64,000 nucleotides of DNA from Lithospermum erythrorhizon (Eukaryota; Streptophyta; Magnoliopsida; Boraginales; Boraginaceae): the NCBI GenBank assembly GCA_019722365.1, contig JADFUC010001683.1, positions 2,170,001-2,234,000 on the forward strand, given 5' to 3'. The translations under genes were made by a program, and so were the position numbers. Every line of letters starts with the position of its first letter. The first letter of the stretch is position 1. Positions 27,523 through 40,265 of this stretch are shown here, in pieces. The notes beneath the pieces are model-generated. The model worked only from the letters and a program-made list of their open reading frames with translations, was not told the DNA's origin and searched no databases.

Positions 27523-28558
27523 AAGGCAAATTGGCATGCAATTAGGACTTGGGAGGATGGAAGAAGGGGGTGGTAGTTGAATATACTGGTCAAAGCAAGC
27601 CACCGGTATAGGAGAAATTTGAGGTCTTTGTTTCCTCTTTGCAATTATTGGAGAAGCATATTAATGGAACAACTCATTCTGCAAAATTGAGAGACTACAA
27701 GCTGGAACATCCAAGTTTTTTGTTGGCATCTCAATCTCATATATGTTCAAGACCCTATAGGCTACTGCTTACTTGGCCTACACCAATCTCACTTCTTAGT
27801 TGCTAAAGAACTTCATATATGACTTGCATGTCATAGATGTTGGATGTTTTGATAACCTTCATACATATCCTCGACTTTTTATTTATTTATTATGATTACT
27901 GTAATACGGAGTAATAACTACTTCCATATGAACAAGCCATTGACTAATATGACTGATTGTAATTGACACTATTCACTCTTTTATCTATTAAAAAAAAAAA
28001 AAAACAAGTCTCGAATGAGATAAGAAGTCATTGATTCGAAACTACCAGTATTTAAGTGAAAATAATTGATGAATTATATGGACACATATTCTTGAATAAT
28101 TTCACTTGACATGCTTTTGAGAGAGGAATCATGTAAAATTGAGAATTAGAGTGACAATTATTGGCAGTTCATACATTGAAACAAGAAGGTAGGAAGAGTA
28201 GGCCAAGAACAGCCACAAACTTAGTCACTATCAATGAAAGTACAGATTCAACAGTTGCTGTTTTAAAGGAGATCAGACTCATAAACCAAAATAAGAATGC
28301 CAACTCAAAAACTATATATGTACATCACTGTTACAAGTTAAACAATCTTCTTTTAAAAGTATAATAACAAGATTTCATGGACTAATAATATACATACAAT
28401 AACTGGTAGAAACACATTACAGCTCCATGCCACCAAACCAGTTGGAAATTGGTACATGATTATGGCAATGGAAAATTCTGGAGCTGAATCAAAACTTCTG
28501 GTCCTCTTCTAGCTTTGGTGGTTGTCGGGCGAGGGTCCCCCCTGAAAATTGCTCATGT

Positions 28559-31500
28559 TCATAGATGCTTGCTCTGCTCATTCCCTTCTTTTATGCTCAT
28601 TTCTACACCCCCTTCAAGGCTAAAACTGCAGTCTTCAATGGTAAACGAAGATGTAGAATCTATTCCAGAACCGGCTTGAATTTCCTTAAACATGGCCATA
28701 ACTTGAATCATCGTGGGACGTTTCCATGGCCGATCATCTAAGCATTGGGATGCTACTTTCAAGTGCTCAAGAAGTTCCACCTCTATGTTAGGATCATCTT
28801 TAGTCAACTCTGGATCAAAAACATCAGTTATTTTCAACTTTGCATGCTGTTTCACCCATCCTACAAGATTGTTGTCTCCAAAATCTGCAGAATCTGTTGG
28901 TTGCCTTCCTGTAAGAAGCTCTAACAAGACTACACCATAACTATAAACATCGCCTTTCGTTGAACATCTGAAACTCTGGTAATATTCAGGGGGAACATAT
29001 CCAGGAGTACCTGCAAGTGTACTAACACTCAAGTGAGTGTCCATGGCACTCATAAGCCTTGCCATACCAAAATCAGACACCCGAGCTTCGAGATTTTCAT
29101 CAAGCAAGACATTGCTTGATTTCATATCTCTGTGAATAATATGAGGGATGCAGTTATGATGAAGAAAAGCCAGCCCCCTTGCCGCACCAATGGCAATCTT
29201 CCTCCTCTCTGACCAATTCAACTTGATTGAATGTTTCTTCCTGTCATGTAAAACATCTTCCAGACTGCCATACTTCATGTATTCGTACACTAATAGCCGT
29301 TCTTCCCCTACCTTGCAATAGCCTAGGAGAGGAACAAGATTCCGATGCTTAATCTTTCCAATGGTTTCCATCTCAGCAGTGAATTCACGATCACCCTGTC
29401 CACTGATTTGAATTAACTTCTTTATAGCAACAACACTTCCATCCTTTAACTGCGCTTTGTACACATCACCAAAACCTCCAGAACCAATAAGACTATCATT
29501 GTGAAAATTGTTGGTGGCCTCGAGAAGATCTGCAAAAGTAAGCTTCCTGAGAGGCTTCTCAAAAGCTGAAAGATTAATGCTCAAAGCCTCTCGAGCACTG
29601 GTTAGCTTCCAGTTGGTATTTGCAGTTGCTGAATTTGAGTTCCCTTCAATATATGCTTCAAGGGCTGCCTCTTTCTTCTTCCTCCTTTTCTTAGTTTCAA
29701 TAGCAACAAATATCAAAGCGAAGATGCACAAGAGAGAGAATAGCAATCCCATTGCAACACTCCCTGCCAGTGAAGCTTGTCTCCTGTGTGACTTCCCTTG
29801 CTGTTTCCCACTTCCATTTAGACCTGAAGGACATTCCGAAAGAGGATAACCACAAAGACCTGAATTGTTGATAAACCTAAATGCAGGAAACGTGTCAAAT
29901 GGAGCTGACTCGGGAATCAGTCCAGAGAGATTGTTATTCGACAAATCAATATCCCCAAGTAAAGTTAGGCCTGTCAGTGATTGTGGAATAGACCCATTTA
30001 GGCGATTGTAAGAAAGGTCCAGTATCGCAACATTCTTTAAGCCATCAAGCTCATGAGGGATCCCTCCGGAGAGATCATTGTGCCCCAGATTCAATATGGA
30101 AAGATAGTACATAACGCCAAGTTCCTTAGGAATACTACCTGCCAACTGATTGTGGGAGAGGTCGAGAAAAATCATGGATCCATTGTGGTTGAAAGTTGGT
30201 TGTGTGATTCCTCTGTAAACAAGACCTCTGCAGGGATGCCTTGTTGAAAGTCTGTCCAACGCCTCTTGTCTGATCCCTCCAAACTCAAGCAAATTCCCTG
30301 ATCCATGGCATTGTGGGCTTCCATCATTCTTAATATAAACAAATCTTTTCCCCGTTAGCAACTGCCCCGCGATATTACCAGATTGCTTGGACAGGGCACC
30401 AGGAATACTCCCATTGAGATTGTTCGAGTTGAGATCCAACCATATCAAACTCTTGCAATCTCCTAATTCAGGAGGGATACGCCCATAGAGCGAATTGTTA
30501 CCCAGCTTCAGAATGGCAAGACTAGCCAAACTACCAAACGAAGCCGGTATTTCACCACTCAACCGGTTATTCGACAATGAAATCCAATTCAAATTCGTAC
30601 AGTTGCTGAGACTAGCCGGAATAGATCCGGTCAAATCATTAAAATCAAGAATCAAGTTCTCCAGACTCTTAATGTACATAAGCTCTTCAGGGATCTCCCC
30701 AGTAAGCTGGTTCAACCAAAGAATCAAATTCTTGAGCTTTGACAATGACTTCAAGCTAGATGGAATTCTCCCAGACAAGTGATTAAAGCTTAGATCAAGA
30801 GTGACCAACTGAGAACAATTACTCAAGCTATCTGGAATATCACCAGACAAACCATTATTCTGTAGGTACAAAACCTTAAAGCTATTGCTAGGGTCTTGAC
30901 AAATCCCAGAAGGTATTACTCCAGTAAGATCATTGGAACTAACATCCAAAATCTCTAATTTTACCATTCTAGACAAAGACTCAGGCAATTCACCAACAAA
31001 ATTATTGAATGCCAAGTCTAGAACTTTCAAGCTACTCAACTGGAGAACAGAATCAATAGGCAACTGACCGGAGAAATTATTTAATGAAATATCAAAAAGT
31101 TCCAATGAAGTGCAAGCACCAAGACTTTCAGCAGGAACAATACCTGTCAAATTATTCATACAATGAGAGAATTGCCAATACAATTGTCACATGAAGATTG
31201 TTAATTCTAATTACTTAGAATTCCAACATAACATAACATTCATTATTGAGCAGAATTAAGAAAATACCTGTCAAATTATTCTGAGACAAGCTTAGTTCCC
31301 TAAGGCTCCCACACCAATCTGCTATATGCTGAGGAAACTCTCCATGAAAATCATTCTCACTGAGGTACAAATACTGAAGAACCCCACTTGAGGGTAGACT
31401 TGGAATATCACCAGAAAACTGATTACTAGTGAGATTAAGGAACCTGAGATTCTCACATGCAGAAACTGAAACACCAACATCTCCAGATAATTTATTGGAT

Positions 31501-32303
31501 GATAAATCCAAATATTGCAAGCTTGAACAATCTTGAAAAGAAGGAATTTTATCACTGAAATTGTTGGCTGAAAGATCCAAATGAGTCAAGTTCTTCAACT
31601 TCATAACAGGTATTTCTCCAGAAATCTTGTTCCCCTTCAGGGATAAATTCTGAAGCTCTGAAAGATCTTTAGACATCAACCATGAAAGCACACTTGGACC
31701 AGAAATATTATTGTAAGAAAGATCAATTACTTGAAAACTCAAAAAAAAGCTTGAATCTTTAGCCTCTTTTTCTAAAGGGTCCATTGAATTCATTGAAAGA
31801 TTGAGTTTTTTCAAGTTTGAGCAAATACCAAGATGATAAATATCATTAACAGGCCCAGAAATGATGTTGTCAGCAAGATCTATAAACTCAAGTACATCAT
31901 TACAAGAAACTCTTGATGCTGACGTAATCAACCCAGTGAGATTACAATTCTTCAACACAAGAGACTCCAACTTTTCAACACCCAATAAATACTTGAAAAC
32001 AATGCTCAAGTCAACACTAAGATGGTAAGTTGAGAGGTCTATAGTTGAAACTCTTGAATCTTTGCATGTTACACCAGAAAATGAGCATGGGTTTGATGAT
32101 TCAACCCAGTTTTGAAGCTCAACAACTTGGTTTGGTAATGATTTCTTGAATAATAAAAGCTGTTCTGAGTCTTTGAAGATACCATTTTGAAGTGAAGCAG
32201 AAAATGCAAATTGGTTTAGAATTGAATGAAAAATTATGAGGAAGATGAGGTTCTTGATTAAGCTCAAAGTGGTATTAAAGCATAAATTGCAATTAGTATT
32301 CAT
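28559..32303 (-). CDS. BRI1: BRI1-like brassinosteroid receptor, LRR receptor kinase
   Basis: Two exons, 31268-32303 and 28559-31143, give 1206 residues, the usual BRI1 length. BRI1 is the plasma-membrane receptor for brassinosteroids and works with BAK1-type co-receptors. In order: signal peptide ([11 protein letters not shown]), the N-terminal cap cysteines ([10 protein letters not shown]), about 25 leucine-rich repeats, the island domain ([31 protein letters not shown]), four more repeats, a transmembrane helix ([20 protein letters not shown]) with a basic stop-transfer run, then the kinase: [11 protein letters not shown] loop, VAIKKL lysine, HRDMKSSN catalytic loop, DFGMARL and [11 protein letters not shown]. 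The tail ends [15 protein letters not shown]1 is normally intronless; here a 124-bp intron splits a repeat after QNNLTG. Start is the ATG at 32303; the frame upstream has only a TTG. Confidence 0.95.
31144..31267 (-). other. 124-bp intron of BRI1-like gene, bounded by 19-bp direct repeat
   Basis: On the coding strand the sequence GAATAATTTGACAGGTATT occurs at both ends, at 31263-31281 and 31139-31157. Splicing at the AG|GT within each copy removes exactly one period of 124 bp and restores [11 protein letters not shown]. The 105 bp between the copies is AT-rich and contains a hairpin, AATTCTAA-TTAC-TTAGAATT (31203-31222). Unspliced, the frame ends about 17 codons in. Confidence 0.8.
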
Positions 32304-32365
32304 CTTCAAGTTTGTGAAAGTGTGTTGGGTTTGGTTTTCTACACTTTGAGCTCCTTTACTTCCAT

Positions 32366-32370
<5 letters not shown>

Positions 32371-32404
<34 letters not shown>
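32371..32404. repeat. (AG)17 microsatellite in the BRI1-like leader or promoter
   Basis: A pure AG run 68 bp upstream of the BRI1-like start codon. On the gene's strand it is a CT run, common in plant 5' UTRs. Confidence 0.95.
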
Positions 32405-32406
<2 letters not shown>

Positions 32407-32672
32407 AAAAGGTGAAGGGAGGGAGGTAATATGGGTATATATATTAAGGTTTATTGGGAAGATGAGAGGGGTTAATTTATTTGTAATAAGATACAGTGGT
32501 CACAGCTGTTTATCACATGGCATGTGACCCAAATATCCATTTCTCTGTCTCTTCTCTCAATATTTGTATAGGCTATGCTTGGGTTATCAATAAATATGTA
32601 TAGGTTTATGTAGTACTTTGTTTTCCAAATTGTACTTGTAAGACTTTGAATTGAAAAAGATGGTTAAAATTA

Positions 32673-32855
32673 ATTCCTTCCGTATTAAAATATATGATTA
32701 TTTAGGGAAAAAAATTATAATAGTTAATTATTTATATTTTCAATATAGATTTTTACAATTTCAATATAATTTTTTATAATTTTAATATAGATTTTTATAA
32801 TCTCTTAATAAAACACTGTACATATAAATAATCATCTATTTAAATACGAAGGGAG
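32673..32855. mobile_element. Stowaway-like MITE in BRI1-like promoter
   Basis: 183 bp flanked by TA on both sides. The two ends are inverted copies, TCCTTCCGTATTAAAATATA on the left against TCCCTTCGTATTTAAATAGA on the right, continuing into GATGATTATTTA; about 26 of 30 positions agree. The interior is a run of ATTTTTATAATTTCAATATA-like sequence. It sits about 370 bp upstream of the start codon. Confidence 0.75.
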
Positions 32856-34099
32856 TATATGGATTTATATGGTTATAAGTTATTTTTCATATTATCAATT
32901 AGTTTTAAGATGAAATTATATAAATTTTAATATTATTTCATTCATATTTTAATATTGGAGTAATATTTTCAAAAGTGGACTTCCAAAAAAAAAATGTATA
33001 ACACAAAATAGGGGTAATAAGAGTATTATTTGTCATACATTAATGTATAACAATGTGATTGTCTCTTGGTTTCCGCAAACGTGTGACTCCGAATGGATAG
33101 ATCTATCACTGTCTCAGTTTTAATACTGAGATTCTATTGCCTTTAATTGTCTTTATTCATGAATCATAAGTTCATGACCATGAGGAATTCATAAAATATA
33201 AAAAAATAAAGATGTGATTTGTTTTTCTACTTCTTTATTTAGCACTTTGTTTGGTAGAAAGGAAGTTGGGAGGAAGGGATCCTTTAAATTTAATTGTTTT
33301 ATTTATTGAAATTATGTTGGTTCTTTGTACTATTTTCAGGATTTCTGGCCCCCTAAGTAATAAATCTGACATTTGTATGTCCTGCAGGACTCATCTACTC
33401 AACTGATAGGCCTGATTACTACTGTTCTTCTCTTTAATTCACTGGAGATATTGTACATATTTACAATGTGACAAATTCGTTTTAGGATTTCAAAAGTATG
33501 CTACATCTTGATTCAACCAATAGTAAATTCACTAACGACTAAAGTTTGAAGTGTTAATATCGATCTTAAGATAAGTAAAAAGATTTATACTCCATATTTG
33601 CTACAACCATATCTAGAGAGAAACAAATTAAATACTCAATTCGACGGAAAATAAATAAACATGTTTGAAATTTTGCCAATTTCATTTTAGAGTATTCGTA
33701 TTTGTTTATAGTCTTTGATGAGTCGAATGCAGGCAGTGCGGTCTTAGGCAGGGTTCTTTTATCGGTAGGGTAATTCTGGAGTGCTTTCAGTGAGTGATAA
33801 AAAAATTCTTCAGTCTTGCATTTCGGTGCTTCGCTTCAGTGTCGAGATGGCGGGTGCTCGGATTCTGCAGTCGCTTTAGCAAAGGAATTTGAACGTTTTT
33901 TTTGTATTTTAAAGTAATATTTTATTTTATCTGATATATAATAGTTTAAGAAAGTAGTATTTTATTGTACAATATTTTAAAAAAAATTGTTTGTATTTTT
34001 TGTATTTGAATTACAAGAAATTAGTATTTTAAAAAAAAAATTGATATCTTTGTATTAAACGAAAGAAACAATTACAGATAGTGTGCTAATTCTTACTTA
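32856..34099. other. Intergenic
   Basis: AT-rich. A slightly GC-richer segment at about 33720-33890 has no open frame of note. Nothing identifiable. Confidence 0.45.
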
Positions 34100-34713
34100 A
34101 GGATAGCTAAACAAAACCCCTAATCTATACAAATTAGCCAATTAGCTCTATTTCTAACAACTCCTTCCCAGCTATTTACACAACTTATAACACTAAATAT
34201 AGTTTTGGCAGCAATCTCACCAGCATTTGGTTCGAAATTATCAAACACCACTTCTTTTGGAAGGAAAACTGTTTGACACCAATAGTTGTACAGCACTGAT
34301 TTGATCAGCACCAGCCTTCCAGCAAAACTAAGATGCTTACTTCCCCAACTATTAATTTTGTTCTTAATCCTCTACAATCATTGAGATTAATTTACTTTAG
34401 AGTCAAAGGGATGTCAAGATATCTAATTTTGAAGGTACCAATAGATATACCAAGTATATCACTAAGCCTTTTTGCTTCTTGCTCTTTCACCCCTGCAAAG
34501 TAACTAGTACTCGTGCTCAAATTTGGATGCACTTCTGATCAAATTCATGCACTTCTCAAAGGCAGCACAGAAAACAAACAGATCATCTGCAAAGCTCATA
34601 TTCAAAAGACTCCTCAGCATAACTCCATTATGATCCCTCATAGCCACAATCCTATTATGAGAATGATGAACTCTCATGATCTTATGGAAGAAAGAAGTGA
34701 AATATGAAGTCAT
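34100..34713 (-). mobile_element. LINE (non-LTR) reverse transcriptase remnant
   Basis: Read on the minus strand, 34713-34504 encodes NMSFADDLFVFC, the F-A-D-D catalytic box of LINE reverse transcriptase. Further on come LGISIGTFKIRYLDIPL (about 34470-34400) and LSFAGRLVLIKSVL plus CQTVFLPKEVV (about 34350-34240), the segments that follow the catalytic box in plant L1-type elements (SFAGRL-LI--VL and ILPK). The three pieces lie in different frames with stops between, so the element is dead and heavily truncated at both ends. Confidence 0.75.
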
Positions 34714-37290
34714 GAAACTTTAAATATGAACGGATCGAGTACCCTAATTCGAACATGAATGTTTATCTACTAGCTCGACTAATTATCAGTCGGGCTCGAT
34801 TTGAAAATACTCGACACACGATGAATAACAAGCGGATAATTACATATTCGGACTTGATTAAGAGTTGACTCGTTTGTAACTTTATATATACATACTTTTA
34901 TGTATAAATTAAATTGATCATTTAAGCGAATTCTTAGATTCGATGTTGTGAAAAGCTATTTGATATCAGCAAAAGGATTTTCATAGCTACCCTCATTGTT
35001 GACGCGACTCATTTTTTATCGAACCAAACGCACTAAGGTTCTTGTTCAAGGATGAGTTGCCAAAATTGACCACTCTTTTAAAATATAAATTATTAAATTT
35101 TAAAGTTTTAAATTTTTATGCACCAAATAATTAGACTGCATAATACAATGCAAGTATAGTTTTAATAATTGATGGTGAAAATTTAGAAAATTATAAAAAA
35201 TAAGAATGCTCATAACGTATATAAAAGTGTGTGAATAAGGGTTGTGTTTTTCTTCTGCTTTTCTGTTTATTAATTACTAAATTACCCTTCTATATAAAAA
35301 TATAAAGTTTGGAGTTTTACAGCCAGAATTAGCCTACTTTCACTCAAATTTTTTTTATTTGATGTTTTCATATATATCAAGATGGAAATTTAGTATGATT
35401 GTGCTTAAAGCTATATGTTCAAAAGTTATAAGAAAGTAATATTATGGCTTATTCCGAATGAATCAATAATATAACTTTTATCTTTATTAAAATAATAAGT
35501 AATTAATAATTAATTATCAAGTTTCGCTCGATATCTGGCATCAAATAAAAAAATGGAAGTAGTATTAAGTATTAAGTAAATACTTTTATACTTACATATA
35601 TATAAGATTATCGATTGGAAGAATCGTCAATAGCATCTGTCTGGTTTAGGGATGATCATCGTATATATCTTTTATAATTTAAGTAAATAAAACTTTTAAT
35701 TAGCTTTATTTATTTTATGCCGAGTCGTGTTTAATGATTTAAAGGTACACAATTATTTTTCTTGATTTGGCGTGTATATATAAGCTTTTATGATTCAATT
35801 GTGAGAATATGCCCAGTATATTATATATTATTAATTTATTACTCCTAGCTTTTCATCAATCACGGTTTTCTACCGTCACCATGTCGTTTCGATCTTTAAT
35901 CATTTGTGTTAGTTAAATATAATATATTTTATATAAATCTATTGGTATTATTATTATTATTATAATAGGTGTTAGTTAAATAATCATATATTTTGGTAGA
36001 ATTATTATTATTATGTAGAACTATTATTATTATTATAATAGGTATTAGTTAAATAATTATATGATTTGAGTAGAATTATTATTAATAATAATATTATTAT
36101 TTAATTTCATGCATATATGAATTTTATATATTGGGATCCACAAAATTTAACTTTTATTTTTAAAATCATACCAATTTAATCGACATAAAAGAAATTAATT
36201 TGATGATACAATATTGATGATCAATTGATCAATACATTTAGTCTGAGAACATCAAATTATTAAAGTAATATTGTATCTATTTCTACCATGATATCTCGGT
36301 TTAAATTTATAGTATCTCTACATGAGCAATCGTATTTTATTGAAAGTTTTTATATTATATTTTAATGAGTTATTTGTGATCAAAGTAATACTTCAAAAAA
36401 TAAAAATATTAATTAGAAAAAATTCAAAAGAGTATAAGTTTTTCACGCGATTTAGAATAATTTTTGGTCGCTTGTAAAATATACTCAAATATTTGAGAAA
36501 TTGATTGTATGTCGTACGATGCGAAATGCGTTTACTAGTAGGGTGAAATGTACGCTAATGTGTCGATATATTTTTGAATTGTGACATACATTACATGACA
36601 TAGGTCATGGTACAATTTAACCAAGACATCAAGGATATAGATTATGAAAAATAAAAATTAGTCAAAAAATATATTGAAAATATAAAATATCAATTAATTG
36701 AAACTATATAATTGATTGATCAATAATTTAATAATAAAAAGTAATCAAAAAGTATATTAAAAATATAAAAATATAATTTTTTAGGTTAGAAGGATAAATA
36801 TTTTGAAACAAAAAATTAATGTTAAAAAAAACAATTAAAGAAGAACGAAGGAAATACATGATATTATCATCGTGGGTAGTTTAGTGAATTTAATAATTTA
36901 GAATAATAATATTTAAATCAATAGGTAAATTAAGTACACATTTTGTCGCATGCGGTAAGAAGGAAAGTAGGGGTCGCACGTGTAGTCGAGATATGTCATT
37001 ATTGTCCTAAGAACTTTTTTACTTTTACAATTTTGGATTACTCTTGTTTCTTTTCCTTTAATTCACCAAAAGTTGCAAACCAAAAATCTTATAATCAACT
37101 ACTTTATACACCCTTTTAGATTCTAGTTATGATTAAAATGAAAATGGATGATGCAGGGTGGGGTATATCCGTATAAGTGCAAAGTTTATTCATATCATTG
37201 TTATATATATAAAAGATGAATCCGTGTGGTAAGCACGCGCGGTTCTGCCGGTTCATAATTGTTTTTTCCTCACGCGGCGTGGGAGGAACG
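34714..37290. other. Gene-free AT-rich intergenic DNA
   Basis: No gene found. A duplicated (ATT)n-containing unit of about 70-75 bp lies at 35945-36090 around AATAGGTGTTAGTTAAATAA and AATAGGTATTAGTTAAATAA. A MITE-like AT-rich segment may lie at about 36640-36860. Confidence 0.4.
35945..36090. repeat. ATT-rich tandem duplication
   Basis: Two diverged copies of a unit built of (ATT)n, ATAATAGGTGTTAGTTAAATAA, and TAGAATTATTATT. Likely replication slippage on a microsatellite. Confidence 0.6.
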
Positions 37291-37299
37291 ATGGCGCTT

Positions 37300-38678
37300 T
37301 GTTTTTAACTAGCTGTGAATTTAATATTCGTTATTAAATAAGTGCTTGAAATAATATTTTGGCCTTAACTTCGGGGATAAGTCTTCAAATTAATAATTTT
37401 TGATTTTCTTACGTTCACTTTTTTTCAATTGCTCATTATTGTAAGCTTCGATAAATTATTTTCGTTATTTAATAAACTCTCTAAAGATCCGAAACTCAAG
37501 CTTGATAGGTGTCGATTATTTAATAAAACTCTGGGTAATATTTTTTTTATGTCGACTTGAGGGATAAAGGTAATAGCAGCCACCCACAATATAATATTTT
37601 TAGTAGGATTATTTTGAAACATAGGGTGCTAAATTTTTGTACTTATTAGATTAAACTTTTTGCGGTATATTTTATAGTAGACACTCTATTATTATTTGAT
37701 AAAATCACATAAGATAATATTTTTGGCGGCGTCAGAGGCTGGCGGATCGCGTCGATTGCGAGAAACGATCCATCTCTGATTTCTTTAAATACCAGCTTCG
37801 TCTTCTTTATTTGGCTTTTTTTGGCTTCGGTAAACTAATACTTCATTTTTTTTGTTCCTTTTCATTTTTTTTTTGCAATTATTAGCTACGCTTGAAAGCT
37901 GAAAAATTATTACTACATCATTTAAGCAATACTACAAGATAATATGTTTGCTCGATCGCTCGGTGTTTGGTTTATTTTATTAGGGATAAAAAGTCGATTA
38001 TTTAATAAAACTACAAAGATAATATTTTTATGCATCTAGGGATAGGGTCTTCAAATTAACAATCGTCGTTTTTATTTTGAAATTATATTCTGATGAAACG
38101 ATAAAATTAATACTTGATTATTTAATAAACTCTCTAAGATAATAATATTTTTTTTGGCGGTCATTTCGGGGATAGGGTGTCGACTTAATAATTTGTCTTC
38201 TTTTTCGTTCGTTTTGATTTTTTGTGTTGCAATTATCAGCCCCATAGTAGAAGCTTCGATAAATTAATCTTTCGATTATTTAATAAACTATCTAAGATAA
38301 AAGCTTTTGGCAGTCCCAACTCGAGATAGGAGTGCTAAATTAATGCCTAAAATTATAAGTTAGCATTTTCCATAATTTTCAACACCGTGTTGGGCGATCG
38401 TAAATATTTTGGCCGGAAGTATAACAGCGGTTAGTCCCGTATTAGTTAGTCTCGATAACTGGTGGTAAATTAATAGTTCGTGTTTTTTGTTCTTTTTCAT
38501 TTTTTTTTCCTTTAGTTTGTTACCTGCAATTATATTCTTAGAAGCTGAAAAATTAATCTTTCGATTACATAATAAAGCTACCAAGATAATATGTTTGGTG
38601 GCATTTCGAGTAGGGTGTAGTTTTATCCGACTTGGGAATAGGGTGCTAAATTAATAATCCGTCCTTTTTTCATTCATT

Positions 38679-38722
<44 letters not shown>

Positions 38723-39150
38723 ATATGTATATATTCTTCTTATTATATCAGCTACATTTAGAGCTAGGTATATTAATAATTATTTAATAAACTCTCTAGA
38801 TAATAATACTTATGTCCGGTCCGATTCGAGGATAGAGGTGCTAAAATTAATAATAAATTAATTTTTTTTAGGTATTATTTTTTTTTTTTTGCAATTTAGC
38901 TAGAGTAGAAACTTTATAAATTAATCTTTCGATTATTTAATAAATTGCTACCTATTAATATAATAATGAGTCGATTGGAGGATAGGAGTCTCTTAAAATT
39001 AATAGTGGTCGTCGTTTTTTTGGGAATTTTTTTTTGCAATTATCAGCTTCTAATGAACACTCGATTATTTGTCGCTTCTTTAAAATAATATTTTGAAGGC
39101 GGTCCGACTGCGGGATAAGGTGTTAAATTTGGAACTTAATGCTTTCGGAA
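37300..39150. repeat. Degenerate tandem (satellite-like) array, about ten units
   Basis: A recognisable unit recurs: GCTTCGATAAATTAATC, then CGATTATTTAATAAACTCTC, TAAGATAATATTTTTGGCGG, GACTCGAGGATAGGGTGCTA, AATTAATAATC and a T-rich stretch ending GCAATTATCAGC. The CGATTATTTAATAAA core or a variant is seen near 37461, 37513, 37994, 38115, 38272, 38562, 38779, 38929 and 39061, and a GGGATAGGGTG-like box follows in most units. Spacing is about 120-160 bp or a multiple. Copies differ by many small indels. An (AT)n microsatellite interrupts it at 38683-38719. Confidence 0.65.
38683..38719. repeat. (AT)n microsatellite
   Basis: About 18 uninterrupted AT units within the degenerate array. Confidence 0.9.
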
Positions 39151-40265
39151 TTATTACCATTCGCTCTTTTGACATATTTTTATTTATACTCTATAGAAGT
39201 TGATCCCACGCTCAAATGAATTAGATACTTGTCCGTTAATTGACGATCCAACAACATTAGTTTATAAGTGTAAAAGTTAATTGACGATGTTTGCCAAAGA
39301 TAAACATGCCAATAGCAAACTATGAAAATTGAAATAGAAAAATATTTTTTAAACCTTTAATCACCAACATAACTGTAGATTCACGTCGCACTTGCTTTAT
39401 TTACAATTGTTATGAATATAATGAATTACAATAAAAATACTATAAAGAAATAAACGAATAAGCAAGAGTTGAAGGAAGAATCTCTACTTATTGTGTATGA
39501 TGATTCATTATCATACAATGTATATTTAAGGTCTTTATATTATATTCGTGCACGGGAACCTCTGGTCTATTTTGGTTTTATCTTTGAACTTCTTTGATTT
39601 TTGTCTTTTTTCTTCCAATTCTGTATTATCATGGGAAAGATTTTACATATCCCATATGTATTTCCATGATGAAAATAAATAAATGGAAATGAATAGTTAA
39701 TCAGCCTAAAGTCTAAATAAACATATATATAATATGTAAAGACTTCTTGGATCGGAGTATTGGTCCGTTTTGTTACGTTACCTGTAAGTCAAATAAATCT
39801 ACTTCATCACGCTATTTATTTGTTGCTTCTATAACTATGCTGTTTTGACGACATCAATATATTTTTGCTTAATAATAACTCTAACTTTGTACTTCATATT
39901 ACTCTTAGTTAAAATTACTTACTATAATAATGGTAAGTGACAGAAATATAATAAGCATCTTTAACTTTCCATTTTCATATATACATAAATAAATTAAATT
40001 TTTGGTACAGTATTAGTACGTATTATATGATTAATATATATGAATGTTAATATTAGGGGAGCATCGAAAAAAAGCTACGTGCAGTTCGCTTTGAATAAAG
40101 AAAAAATGCGAATCGGTAGCGTTTGTTTAAAAGCCCGAATGGGACGCCTGAATCGAAAAGAATTAGAATCGCTTGATTTTCTCAATGAAAATCATATTTA
40201 TGCTAATATTAGAGGAACATCGAGAAAACTCGTACTTCAAATAACAAACTAAAGTGATCTCTTGT
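39151..40265. other. Intergenic
   Basis: AT-rich. Two related segments, TGTTAATATTAGGGGAGCATCG (40043) and TGCTAATATTAGAGGAACATCG (40201), lie about 160 bp apart and suggest an old internal duplication. No gene found. Confidence 0.4.

Larger units (their letters stand above)
22151..28558. other. Gene-free AT-rich intergenic DNA with MITE remnants
   Basis: No gene found. It contains MITE-like elements at 24522-24755 and 26828-27040, several short ATACGGAGTA-type motifs (22188, 25060, 25118, 27903) that look like ends of dispersed elements, and a 36-bp tandem duplication at 27451-27522. The last 150 bp or so probably carry the BRI1-like 3' UTR. Confidence 0.45.

Noticed and set aside
29508..30782. 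Open frames on the + strand across the BRI1-like gene
   Set aside because: They are antisense shadows of the LRR and kinase coding region.
37300..39150. CRISPR-like array
   Set aside because: The spacing is irregular, units are long and degenerate with no fixed repeat-spacer alternation, and the genome is plant nuclear DNA.
40040..40252. 70-codon open frame beginning MNVNIRGASKK
   Set aside because: It spans a diverged internal duplication (NIRGASKK and NIRGTSRK) but matches no family I know and lies next to a retroelement remnant.
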